Assembly (NCBI GenBank): GCA_040752635.1
Contig: JBFMGS010000024.1
Coordinates: 1 to 30,662 of the forward strand
Direction: 5' to 3'
Length of the DNA: 30,662 nt
Origin: JBFMGS01 sp040752635
Lineage (GTDB): Bacteria; Bacillota; SHA-98; UBA4971
A program made the translations under genes and the position numbers. The notes under the pieces were generated by a model, which saw nothing but the letters and a program-made list of their open reading frames with translations, was not told the DNA's origin and did not search any database. This document shows, piece by piece, positions 1 through 7,187 of the stretch (position 1 is the stretch's first letter; every line of letters begins with the position of its first letter).

Positions 1-76
1 CAGGGGTCTCCCGGGACTTCGTGACCCCATACCCCTGAGCTATCAACTCCTTCAGCTTGCTAAGGCCCTCGGACAC
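1..76 (-). CDS. Partial CDS, unknown protein (N-terminal 25 codons)
   Basis: On the minus strand a GTG codon at 76 follows a strong ribosome binding site (GGGAGG, 8 nt upstream) and opens a frame that stays open to the window edge, starting MSEGLSKLKELIAQGYG. It lies about 50 nt downstream of the chemotaxis receptor gene on the same strand, so the two probably form one transcript. Only 25 residues are visible and I do not recognise the family. A chemotaxis or signalling partner would be a guess from position alone. Confidence 0.5.
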   Translation of the reverse strand, partial: MSEGLSKLKELIAQGYGVTKSRETP

Positions 77-125
77 CTTATTTACCTCCCACCTGCATAG
101 ATCTATTCCAGTGCCGGATGAATCA

Positions 126-1652
126 TCAACGTTCGGTAGGCGGGGCCCCGAAACCCGCAATCATGGCTTTGAGCTTATCTGCCACGGCTATCGATGACCT
201 TGCCAAATTGCCCATGCTTTCGAGTGATGCGCTCACCTCCTCTGCTGAAGCGGCTATCTCCTCAGCTGCGCTTGCCGTCTCCTCGGATATTGCTGAGACC
301 TGCCTTATGGCCTCATGAACCTTAATGCTACTTTCAGCCATGTCCTGGGCGAAGAGTGCATTCTCTTCCGCTGTGTCTGCAACGTTACTAACCGCCTCCA
401 CAACCTTCCCGCTATTTGAAGAAAGTTCCTTTGCCGCCTCAGAGATATCTCTGATCTCGTTATTCGTCACCTGGATTGCCTCCACGATGCTTTCGAGTGC
501 CTTCCGGGCGCGCTCGGCAAGCTCGCTCCCCTTGTTGACCTCATTTGTCCCGGAGTCCATAGCTCCAATGACCAGATCCGTCCCTTTGCGGATGTTATCT
601 ATTATCGTCCCGATCTCCTTGGCCGAATCACTCGACCTTTGGGCGAGCTTTCTTACCTCGTCTGCAACCACAGCGAAACCCCGGCCATGTTCCCCTGCCC
701 TGGCAGCCTCGATAGAGGCATTAAGGGCCAGAAGGTTTGTCTGGTCTGCAATCAGATCGATGACCTGCAGGATCTCACCGATCTGCTTGGAATGCTCGCC
801 CAGTTCCCTGACCCTTTGGGAGGCTTCCAGGACCGTTGAGCGGATCTGGTCCATGCCTTCGACCGTCGCCTTAACCGTTTCCTGTCCGATGTTCGCAGCC
901 TCGAACGCCTCCTCCGCGGCCCTGGCTACGCGTTCCGCATGTTCTGCCACATCCTCGATCATCTTGGACATGCTTTTTATTGTCTCGGATACCTTGTGCG
1001 TGCTTTCAGACTGTTCCTGGGCGGTGGAGGCGATCTTGTCTATGGTGGCCTTGAGCTCCTCCATGAGCCTGACCGTATCAGTCGTATGCCGGGCCTGGTC
1101 TGCCGTACCTTTCGCGACCCCGTCAATGGCTTCAGCGATCTGAGAGGCTGCCTGCGATGCCTGGCCGGCCGAGCTAGCCAGGGCGTTGGCGTCGGAAATC
1201 ACCTTCTCGGTTGCACTTCTAGCGCTATCAAGCAATCCGTAAAGGTTTGCTGCAACCTCGCCAAACGCCGCAGCAAGCTCCTTTGGAGCTCCCTTACCCC
1301 CCTTCGAATCCACCGGAGCCCCCGGACGGAACTCTCCGGAGACGATCCTTTGAGCCATCCGTACCGCGTGCCCAGTTATCCTTGACTTCTCCCTCTTCAA
1401 GAGGAGGATGATGCCGGCCATGATTACAAGGGCTGAAGGCACCAGGATATAGACCAACTGGCGGGCTCTGAAAACGCTGGCGATGACCTGACTGGCAGGT
1501 CCGCCGGCTTCCGTTGTGGAAAGCGTCTCGAAAGCGAGGTCTAAATTGGCTATAGCAAGGTAGCCCGTAAAGCTGGTCACAGCAACGAAAAGGATGATCG
1601 CAGTCAGGAACCCCAGGTTATTTCTAAGTTCCACGCCGAAACCCCCATTCAT
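126..1652 (-). CDS. Methyl-accepting chemotaxis protein with a very short extracytoplasmic loop
   Basis: This is a membrane chemoreceptor that would pass signals to CheA/CheW. An N-terminal hydrophobic helix (about residues 13-33) and a second one (about 68-84) enclose a loop of only about 35 residues. A HAMP-like linker follows, then a long helical signalling domain with the family hallmark NASIEAARAGEHGRGFAVVA. Flanking helices are rich in A, E and S, as expected for methylation regions. The loop is too short for a normal periplasmic ligand-binding domain, so sensing may be intramembrane, cytoplasmic or through a partner. The ATG at 1652 lacks a good ribosome binding site. An in-frame GTG at 1634, preceded by GGGGG 7 nt away, is an alternative start. 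No che genes are visible nearby. Confidence 0.9.
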   Translation of the reverse strand: MNGGFGVELRNNLGFLTAIILFVAVTSFTGYLAIANLDLAFETLSTTEAGGPASQVIASVFRARQLVYILVPSALVIMAGIILLLKREKSRITGHAVRMAQRIVSGEFRPGAPVDSKGGKGAPKELAAAFGEVAANLYGLLDSARSATEKVISDANALASSAGQASQAASQIAEAIDGVAKGTADQARHTTDTVRLMEELKATIDKIASTAQEQSESTHKVSETIKSMSKMIEDVAEHAERVARAAEEAFEAANIGQETVKATVEGMDQIRSTVLEASQRVRELGEHSKQIGEILQVIDLIADQTNLLALNASIEAARAGEHGRGFAVVADEVRKLAQRSSDSAKEIGTIIDNIRKGTDLVIGAMDSGTNEVNKGSELAERARKALESIVEAIQVTNNEIRDISEAAKELSSNSGKVVEAVSNVADTAEENALFAQDMAESSIKVHEAIRQVSAISEETASAAEEIAASAEEVSASLESMGNLARSSIAVADKLKAMIAGFGAPPTER

Positions 1653-1687
1653 TTACCGGTATATTGAGGATAGTTAGCTGGGCCGGC

Positions 1688-1732
1688 CTCCCTTCCCTTC
1701 CCTTCCCGTTCCGTCCCGTCCCATTTCTTTCA
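1688..1732. repeat. Low-complexity pyrimidine tract (CCCTT/CCGTC-like repeats)
   Basis: A run of almost pure C and T on the plus strand (purines on the minus strand) is made of short CCCTT and CCGTC-like units. It lies just upstream of the chemoreceptor gene. It could be a slippage-prone or unusual-structure tract. No function can be assigned from sequence. Confidence 0.6.
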
Positions 1733-2009
1733 TATTCATTATATCGGCATTTTCGGGCGCGATGTTAGTACTGCTTTGTCAGATACGGAACGACATCCGG
1801 CAAAGCCGCCCTGGTTACACTATTCGGCAGTTTCACCTTTACCGGGACATAAGAAGGGCCTTTGAGGCAGAGCAGGCATCTTACCGTTTTCAGTCGCAGA
1901 GAATCGTCGTTCTCAGGCCTAGTCCCGAGACCCGCGGGAACGCCAGCCGGATAGGTGCGGCGGACATGATCACGCAGGCGGCGTTCGAGGAGATCGATTT
2001 CGTTTCTCG

Positions 2010-2136
2010 TCCCGTGGTTCGTCCTCTTTTCCAGGCTCCGGCTGGTCGATACATATCCGCTCTTCAGCTACTTTACGCCGTGTTTGTGTACGCACATATA
2101 TCACAGGCAAGTGCCCTGCCAATAAGGATTGTGGTA
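2010..2136 (+). repeat. Left copy of 127-bp duplicate flanking the N gap
   Basis: This segment is identical over 127 bases to 2237-2363, immediately after the gap. Exact identity, a common assembler k-mer length and a round 100-N gap point to two contig ends that share their terminal k-mer and were scaffolded without being merged. Confidence 0.9.
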
Positions 2137-2236
2137 NNNNNNNNNNNNNNNNNNNNNNNNNNNNNNNNNNNNNNNNNNNNNNNNNNNNNNNNNNNNNNNN
2201 NNNNNNNNNNNNNNNNNNNNNNNNNNNNNNNNNNNN
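2137..2236. other. Assembly gap, 100 N
   Basis: Exactly 100 undetermined bases, a conventional placeholder length for a gap of unknown size. The flanks duplicate each other, so the real gap may be zero or negative. Confidence 0.99.
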
Positions 2237-2363
2237 TCCCGTGGTTCGTCCTCTTTTCCAGGCTCCGGCTGGTCGATACATATCCGCTCTTCAGCTACTT
2301 TACGCCGTGTTTGTGTACGCACATATATCACAGGCAAGTGCCCTGCCAATAAGGATTGTGGTA
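2237..2363 (+). repeat. Right copy of 127-bp duplicate flanking the N gap
   Basis: Identical to 2010-2136. Its last bases run into the putative -10 element of the hicB remnant (TAGAAT, 2362-2367), so promoter reading here depends on merging the two copies correctly. Confidence 0.9.
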
Positions 2364-2367
2364 GAAT
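2359..2367 (+). promoter_or_regulatory. Possible extended -10 promoter upstream of the hicB remnant
   Basis: The sequence TGGTAGAAT is an extended -10 form (TGn plus TAGAAT) about 27 nt before the hicB start. No good -35 box is visible 17 nt upstream. The call is weak and sits on a contig junction. Confidence 0.3.
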
Positions 2368-2394
2368 ACTAGTGGCGAAAAGGAGGGGGCAACT

Positions 2395-2656
2395 GATGCG
2401 GCAGTTCAAAGTTGTGCTGGAGAAGCATCCTGACGGTTATGTGGCTTACCCACTGGGGCTAAAGGGCGTTGTTGTGGGACAAGGTGAGACGTACGAAGAA
2501 GCGCTTGCCGACGTCAAGTCTGCTATCCGCTTCCACATTGAAACGTCTGGGGATGATGCGCTCGATGCCGGATCATCCAAGAATCAAGACATCAACCCTC
2601 CGGGCCATCTGCAGCCAGGCCGGTATTCCCAGGGACGAGTTTGTCGCGGCCTATGA
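2395..2656 (+). pseudogene. hicB: HicB-family antitoxin, C-terminus replaced through deletion
   Basis: The first ~58 residues (MRQFKVVLEKHPDGYVAYPL...) match the short HicB antitoxin fold, with the typical GETYEEALADVKSAIRFHIE helix. The ribosome binding site GGAGGGGG lies 5-7 nt before the ATG at 2395. After about codon 60 the frame becomes unlike HicB (S, P, G-rich), and the same DNA in another frame encodes the end of a HicA toxin. I infer a deletion that removed the HicB C-terminus and most of hicA and joined the rest out of frame. The product could still bind RNA or toxin, but it has no intact partner here. Confidence 0.65.
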
Positions 2657-2666
2657 ACGTACATAG
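2565..2666 (+). pseudogene. hicA: HicA-family mRNA interferase, C-terminal fragment
   Basis: In the frame ending at 2666 the translation PDHPRIKTSTLRAICSQAG, followed by IPRDEFVAAYERT, matches the C-terminal third of HicA toxins (typical pattern: VPDHPELKxGTLRxIxRQAGxxxEEF). The N-terminal part with the catalytic histidine region is absent, and this frame has no start codon of its own with a ribosome binding site. It overlaps the end of the hicB remnant in a different frame, as expected if one deletion fused the two genes. It should be nonfunctional as a toxin. Confidence 0.6.
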
Positions 2667-2722
2667 TTGCTCCATCCGGTAGACTTAATTAACTGCCGGA
2701 ACCGTTCGGGAGGGTGTCATTT

Positions 2723-5293
2723 GTGAATGTTGTCACAACCATAAAGGGCAAGTGCAGAGGATGTTATGCGTGCGTGCGCAACTGCCCTGTAAAAGCCATC
2801 AAGGTCGAGGGCGGCCAGGCGACCGTGATGGAGGACCTGTGCATCGCCTGTGGCTACTGCGTGCGTGTATGTGCTCAGCACGCCAAGCACATCCGCGAAG
2901 ACCTACCGAAGGTCCGCAAGGTGTTGGTGGACGGCGTGGGCAGGCCTGAGAGTGCAGGCGTTTTGGATAGTGCAGGCGGCGAGGGTAGTGCGAGTGGCAC
3001 GCTGCGCGGAGATGGTGTAAATGGCGCGCGAGGCCTGGGTGGCGCAGTGTATGCCATGTTGGCGCCGTCGTTTGTTGTGGAGTTCTCGGACGAGTTCCGG
3101 CCCGGTCAACTCGTTTCTGCCCTCCGGGAGGTAGGGTTTGCCGGGGTCTACGAGGTAGCCTGGGGAGCCGAGCGGGTGACGCAGGAGTACCTCAGAGTGA
3201 TAAATGGCCATCATCCAAAGGGCATGATCTCAACCCCCTGCCCGGCTATAGTCAACCTGGTCGAGGCCAGATACCCGGGACTGGTGTCGAGACTCGCGCC
3301 AGTAGTCTCGCCCATGGTGGCGGCAGGCAGGATGATAAAGAAGGAGCACCCCGGCGCATATACGGTGTTCATTGGACCGTGCGTTGCAAAAAAGAGCGAG
3401 GTTGTAGACCGAGAGGTCTCCGATGCAGTTGACGCTGTGCTCACCTTCGCGGAGCTCCGAACTCTGCTGGACGATCTGCAGGTCAACGTGTATACTCTCT
3501 CGGACGGGCCATTCGACCAGCCGGGCGCGCATCTTGGCAGGTTGTACCCTGTGTCCGGAGGTCTATTGCGGAGCGCAGCGCTTCAGGCCGACATGCTCGA
3601 GAACGACATCATCGTCGTGGAAGGTAAAGACAATTGCATTGAATTCCTCGAGGCGCTCAAGCGGGGGCGGGAGTGCCCGGAGTTTGTGGACATGCTTTTC
3701 TGCGAGGGGTGCATAAACGGGCCGATGATCACAAGCCCGCTCCTCGGATATGGGCGAAGGCGCGTGGCTGTAGAGTTTACCAAGGCTTCACGGGGTGCTG
3801 AGCCTTCACGAGGCCAGGTCCCTGCCATCACGTCCGAGAAGCCCGTCTTCCCTGAGATCGAGGCTCGGCGCGGCTTTCAGCGGAAGGATGTCCCGATGCC
3901 TGTACCGACGGAGGAAGACATACGGCGGATCCTCCGAGAGCTTGACAAGACCAGGGCTGAAGATGAGCTCAACTGCGGGGCTTGCGGCTACAACACGTGC
4001 CGCGAGAAGGCGGTGGCGGTCTTCAGGGGGCTCGCCGAGAACAAGATGTGCCTCCCTTACCTCATAACGCAGCTCGAGGTCCACAACAGGCAACTTGCTG
4101 AGCTTAAGGCGTACCACGAAGATATCATCCAAAGCATCACCGAGGGCATCGTGGTCGTTGACCGCGACATGCGCGTCACAAGTTTCAATGATGCTGGGGA
4201 AAGGGTGAGTCGGCAGGCTCCTGCAGGCGCTATCGGTAAGAAGGTGTTCGAGGTGCTGCCCGCGCTCGACACTCCAGATTGCAGACACGCCTTTGAACGC
4301 GCGATCACTCGGGGTAGGCCAACGGAGATCGGTGAGGTCACCTACCAAATCGGTAACGAGAAGGTGATCGTCAACCTCAAGGTAAGCCCCTTGAAGAACG
4401 ACAGCGGGGACGTATACGGCGCCGTCCTCCTCAGTCAGGACATCACGGAGAAGAGGAGGCTCGAGACTCAGCTCATCCAGTCCGACAGGCTGGCCTCCCT
4501 CGGACAGCTTGCGGCCGGCGTCGCGCACGAGATCAACACCCCTCTCACCCTCATTTCGGGCTACACGGAAGTGCTTGCTGAGGCTGCTACGCGCGATGCT
4601 ACGAGTTCTCTTTACCTCAAGACCATCGCCGAGGAGGCGGACAGGATCGCCGAGATAGTGCGGAGCCTTCTGAGCTTTGCCAGGCCGAACGCAGTGCGGG
4701 CAGGAAGATGCAAGGTGAACGAGGCCGTCGAACGGATTCTCAAGATATTCGGAGGTCAGATGCTGCACAAAGGTATCGAGGTCCGGTTGGGCCTTGATGA
4801 AGACGACCCTGAGGCTGCGATCGACACGGGGGAGTTACAACAGGTCCTCTTGAACATGGTTCTCAACGCGATACAGGCGATGCCCCACGGCGGAAGTTTA
4901 GAGATATTGACGAGAGCGGCATCCGGAAAGAGCACCCGCACCGCCGCAAATGAAGAGCGTCCTGGAAATGGAGAGCATCCTGGAAATGGAGAGCGTCCTG
5001 GCGCGACCGGTGAGGAGCCGGAGGCTAGTTTCGATAACAGCCAACGTCGCGCGTCCATGGACACAGTTGAGATCGTGGTAAAGGATACAGGCTGCGGAAT
5101 ACCGCCGGAGAACATACCCAAGATCTTCGACCCGTTCTTCACTACGAAGGAAGTTGGGAAGGGCACCGGCCTGGGGCTTGCCGTGAGCTTCGGCATAGTG
5201 GAGAAACACGGCGGGGCGATCGGTGTGGAGAGCGAGGTCGGCAAAGGTACTACGTTTACGATTACGTTGCCATCATGCGGCAAGGAGGTGTGA
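2723..5293 (+). CDS. Sensory [FeFe]-hydrogenase / PAS / histidine kinase fusion (HydS-like)
   Basis: A predicted cytoplasmic H2 or redox sensor kinase of about 856 residues with no membrane segment. Domains in order: two [4Fe-4S] ferredoxin motifs (CxxCxxCxxxC at residues 11-21 and 40-50), a low-complexity linker (70-110), an H-cluster domain (about 110-370), a further Fe-S motif (CGACGYNTC, about 417), PAS (about 462-575), HisKA with the H-box HEINTPL (about 601), and HATPase_c with N-box, DTGCGIPP and GTGLGL. H-cluster motifs are altered: TPCPAI replaces TSCCPGW, GPCVAKKSE is kept, and FCEGCINGP replaces the usual CxxxC loop. These changes resemble group C sensory hydrogenases rather than catalytic ones. 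The GTG at 2723 has GGGAGG 9 nt upstream. The GTG at 2714 abuts that site and is less likely. The stop overlaps the next ATG, so the kinase and regulator are translationally coupled. Confidence 0.9.
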   Translation: MNVVTTIKGKCRGCYACVRNCPVKAIKVEGGQATVMEDLCIACGYCVRVCAQHAKHIREDLPKVRKVLVDGVGRPESAGVLDSAGGEGSASGTLRGDGVNGARGLGGAVYAMLAPSFVVEFSDEFRPGQLVSALREVGFAGVYEVAWGAERVTQEYLRVINGHHPKGMISTPCPAIVNLVEARYPGLVSRLAPVVSPMVAAGRMIKKEHPGAYTVFIGPCVAKKSEVVDREVSDAVDAVLTFAELRTLLDDLQVNVYTLSDGPFDQPGAHLGRLYPVSGGLLRSAALQADMLENDIIVVEGKDNCIEFLEALKRGRECPEFVDMLFCEGCINGPMITSPLLGYGRRRVAVEFTKASRGAEPSRGQVPAITSEKPVFPEIEARRGFQRKDVPMPVPTEEDIRRILRELDKTRAEDELNCGACGYNTCREKAVAVFRGLAENKMCLPYLITQLEVHNRQLAELKAYHEDIIQSITEGIVVVDRDMRVTSFNDAGERVSRQAPAGAIGKKVFEVLPALDTPDCRHAFERAITRGRPTEIGEVTYQIGNEKVIVNLKVSPLKNDSGDVYGAVLLSQDITEKRRLETQLIQSDRLASLGQLAAGVAHEINTPLTLISGYTEVLAEAATRDATSSLYLKTIAEEADRIAEIVRSLLSFARPNAVRAGRCKVNEAVERILKIFGGQMLHKGIEVRLGLDEDDPEAAIDTGELQQVLLNMVLNAIQAMPHGGSLEILTRAASGKSTRTAANEERPGNGEHPGNGERPGATGEEPEASFDNSQRRASMDTVEIVVKDTGCGIPPENIPKIFDPFFTTKEVGKGTGLGLAVSFGIVEKHGGAIGVESEVGKGTTFTITLPSCGKEV
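4955..5008 (+). repeat. 18-bp tandem repeat inside the kinase ATPase domain
   Basis: Two complete copies and a degenerate third copy of an 18-bp unit (GAGCGTCCTGGAAATGGA, second copy with one change) encode ERPGNG/EHPGNG/ERPGAT. They lie between the N-box and the DTGCGIPP box of the HydS kinase domain, so they form a flexible insertion where most histidine kinases have a short loop. The frame is kept because the unit is a multiple of three. Confidence 0.8.
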
Positions 5294-6747
5294 TGCTGGT
5301 GTCCGGCGGCACTGTGCTGGTGGTGGATGACGAGCAGAAGATGTGCGAGTTCCTGACGCTCGTACTTTCGCAGGATGGTCACCAGGTTGTGGCGGCCTCC
5401 AGCGGCGAGCGGGCTCTCGAGGAGATCAGGACCCGCGACGACCTGGATGTCATCGTGACAGATCTCATGATGCCAGGCGTCGGGGGCATGCAGGTGCTCG
5501 ATGAGGCCAGGCGGTCTTTGCCTGATACCCCGGTCATCGTGATCACCGGCTACTCGACAGTCCAGAGCGCGGTAGAAGCCATGAAGGCAGGCGCGTTCGA
5601 CTACCTCCCGAAGCCTTTCAAGGTGGACGAGGTCAAGCTCGTGGTGAGAAAAGCCCTCGAGAGGCGCGAGATAGCCCTCGAAAACAGGAGGCTCCGCCGC
5701 GAGCTCCAGGCCATCCGCGAGAAGTCAGCGGACATCATAGGCACAAGTGAAAAAATGCAGGCCGTCTTCAGGCTGGTGGAGAAGGTGGCAAGGACGGACG
5801 CAACCGTGCTCATTCGCGGCGAGAGCGGTACAGGCAAAGATCTCATCGCGCGGGAGGTACACCGCCAGAGCCTGCGCGCGAACAAGCCCTTCATAAGCAT
5901 AAACTGTGCCGCGCTGCCCGAGACGCTCCTTGAGAGCGAGCTCTTCGGCCACGCGCGCGGCGCGTTCACGGGAGCGGTTTCTACGAAGCGCGGGCTGTTC
6001 GAGGAGGCCGACGGGGGCACCGTCTTTCTCGATGAGGTGGGAGACGTAAGCCTTGCGCTCCAGGCCAAGCTGTTGCGGTTCCTTCAAAACAGGGAGTTCA
6101 TCCGCGTTGGGGAGACTCTTGTAAGGCGGGTTGACGTGCGCGTCATAGTCGCCACCAACAAGGACCTGGAGGAAGCCATAGAGCGGGGCGATTTCAGACG
6201 AGATCTGTACTATCGGTTGAACGTCATAACCGTTCACCTGCCGCCGTTGCGCGAACGAAGAGAGGACATACCGCTTCTTGCCAAGCATTTCGCGAGAAAG
6301 TATGCAGCTAGTCTTCTCAAAGGGCCGATCACCTTCTCCGCGGAGGCCATGGCTGCTCTCTGCGCGTACAACTGGCCCGGGAATGTAAGAGAGCTTGAGA
6401 ACGCTGTAGAAAGAGCAGTGGTGCTGGCTGAAGGCAATGAGCTCACCCTTGAGGACTTCCCTGGAGGAATTGTGCGGGCGAGCCTCCCGGATGGCGCAAG
6501 TGAGAGAGCGGAGTTGTCATTCAACGAGGCAGTCGATTCGTATAAGCGCGAGCTAATCTGCAGGGCGATGGAGAAAGCCGGCGGGGTCCAGGCGAAGGCC
6601 GCGCAGATCCTGGGGATCAAACGAACCACGCTCAATGAGATGATGAAACGCCTCGGGATGGTTGCTGGTTCGGGCGGGCACGCCAAGGAAATGGACGTAG
6701 GAGCCAAGATTTTGGACGCAAGTGCCTGCCGGAGACCTGAAGCCTGA
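5293..6747 (+). CDS. Sigma-54-dependent response regulator, NtrC family
   Basis: A predicted activator of about 484 residues paired with the hydrogenase-kinase just upstream. The receiver domain (1-120) has the phosphoacceptor Asp at about residue 57 (VTDLMMPG). The AAA+ domain carries Walker A GESGTGKD (about 176), the sigma-54-contact loop GAFTGA (about 223) and Walker B VFLDEVGD. The C-terminal Fis-type helix-turn-helix contains AAQILGIKRTTLNEMMKRLG. All elements for phosphorylation-dependent opening of a sigma-54 promoter are present. The ATG at 5293 overlaps the kinase stop (TGATG) and follows AGGAGG. An ATG at 5275 lacks a ribosome binding site. A strong terminator follows, and the only exact sigma-54 promoter noticed lies 80 nt beyond the stop, upstream of the hydrogenase operon. 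Confidence 0.92.
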   Translation: MLVSGGTVLVVDDEQKMCEFLTLVLSQDGHQVVAASSGERALEEIRTRDDLDVIVTDLMMPGVGGMQVLDEARRSLPDTPVIVITGYSTVQSAVEAMKAGAFDYLPKPFKVDEVKLVVRKALERREIALENRRLRRELQAIREKSADIIGTSEKMQAVFRLVEKVARTDATVLIRGESGTGKDLIAREVHRQSLRANKPFISINCAALPETLLESELFGHARGAFTGAVSTKRGLFEEADGGTVFLDEVGDVSLALQAKLLRFLQNREFIRVGETLVRRVDVRVIVATNKDLEEAIERGDFRRDLYYRLNVITVHLPPLRERREDIPLLAKHFARKYAASLLKGPITFSAEAMAALCAYNWPGNVRELENAVERAVVLAEGNELTLEDFPGGIVRASLPDGASERAELSFNEAVDSYKRELICRAMEKAGGVQAKAAQILGIKRTTLNEMMKRLGMVAGSGGHAKEMDVGAKILDASACRRPEA

Positions 6748-6767
6748 GCACGGGAGCGAACGAGAAC

Positions 6768-6815
6768 CCCGACGCGGCGCCGCTCCGCGAGCGCCCGGCG
6801 GGTTTTTTGCTTTTT
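6768..6815 (+). terminator. Intrinsic terminator of the sensor-regulator operon
   Basis: A GC-rich stem, CCCGACGC-GGCGC paired with GCGCC-CGGCGGG with one mismatch and a bulge, is followed directly by TTTTTTGCTTTTT. It separates the two-component genes from the hydrogenase operon, so hydBAC needs its own promoter, which is present just downstream. Confidence 0.8.
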
Positions 6816-6825
6816 GCGCAGCGTG

Positions 6826-6841
6826 TGGCACGCAAGTTGCG
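6826..6841 (+). promoter_or_regulatory. Sigma-54 (RpoN) -24/-12 promoter of the hydrogenase operon
   Basis: TGGCACGCAAGTTGCG fits the consensus TGGCACRNNNNTTGCW at every position but the last. The invariant GG (6827-6828) and GC (6839-6840) are separated by the obligatory 10 bases. It lies after the terminator and 105 nt before the first start codon, on the same strand. Transcription would start near 6851-6852. The adjacent gene encodes a sigma-54 activator, which strongly supports the call. No clear tandem enhancer site was recognised upstream. Confidence 0.88.
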
Positions 6842-6848
6842 AGGGCCT

Positions 6849-6866
6849 CCGAGTGAGTTCACTCGG
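6849..6866 (+). promoter_or_regulatory. Perfect inverted repeat at the predicted transcription start
   Basis: CCGAGTGAGTTCACTCGG has two perfect 8-bp arms around GT. It covers about -3 to +15 relative to the predicted sigma-54 start. It could be an operator for a dimeric repressor or a stabilising hairpin at the 5' end of the mRNA. A terminator is unlikely because no T-tract follows. Confidence 0.5.
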
Positions 6867-6900
6867 CAGGCGTGCAAGGGCAGGCCGCAGCCTCGATGGA

Positions 6901-6929
6901 TGCCGTACCGCCGATTGTGAAATACGGCA
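6901..6929 (+). promoter_or_regulatory. Inverted repeat in the 5' leader of the hydrogenase operon
   Basis: TGCCGTA and TACGGCA are perfect 7-bp arms separated by 15 bases. They end two bases before the ribosome binding site (AAGGAGG) of the first gene. They may form a leader hairpin or a protein site. The function is unknown. Confidence 0.35.
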
Positions 6930-6945
6930 CAAAGGAGGAGTCTAG

Positions 6946-7164
6946 ATGGCATCAGTAGCTCTAAAGACGGAGGCCACACGGTGTAAAGAAGCCGTACGAC
7001 TCAACCCCACTCAGGACGTGAGCGACGATCTCGAGGTGGAATACGAGAAGGCCCTGGAGGAGTACGGCCTACCGTACCCTGATGGAACCTGGTTCAAGCG
7101 CGCGGCCAGGCTGGAGAGGCAGATGCGGGAGGCCCGGATGGAGGCGAAGTTCGACGAGAACTGA
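6946..7164 (+). CDS. Small conserved-looking protein of unknown function, first gene of the hydrogenase operon
   Basis: A 72-residue soluble, highly charged protein rich in E, K and R and predicted mostly helical. It contains DVSDDLEVEYEKALEEYG and WFKRAARLERQMREAR and has no cysteine clusters, membrane segment or signal peptide. The ATG follows a strong AAAGGAGGAG site. Its place between the sigma-54 promoter and hydB, with 23 nt to the next ATG, suggests a role in hydrogenase assembly or regulation, or an accessory subunit. I do not recognise the family, so this is inference from context. Confidence 0.75.
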   Translation: MASVALKTEATRCKEAVRLNPTQDVSDDLEVEYEKALEEYGLPYPDGTWFKRAARLERQMREARMEAKFDEN

Positions 7165-7187
7165 CGGGGTTGGAGAGTGATCAAACA

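Larger units (their letters stand above)
1653..2394. other. Intergenic region containing an assembly gap; no convincing gene
   Basis: About 740 bases between the chemoreceptor and the hicB remnant. They hold the pyrimidine tract, a 100-base N gap and two copies of one 127-bp segment. Open frames crossing the gap are artefacts of the duplication and show no recognisable family. If the duplicate copies are merged, about 515 bases of real sequence remain, with no clear coding content on either strand. Confidence 0.6.

Noticed and set aside
325..1143. Long plus-strand frame opposite the chemoreceptor
   Set aside because: Antisense shadow of the receptor gene. Composition is A, S-rich with no motif, and the minus-strand product is unmistakable.
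1762..2409. Open frames on both strands across the N gap
   Set aside because: They exist because unknown bases and the duplicated 127-bp flank carry no stops. No family resemblance or good ribosome site.
3806..4768. 320-codon minus-strand frame inside the hydrogenase-kinase gene
   Set aside because: Lies wholly opposite PAS and kinase domains with clear motifs, and no family is recognised in it.
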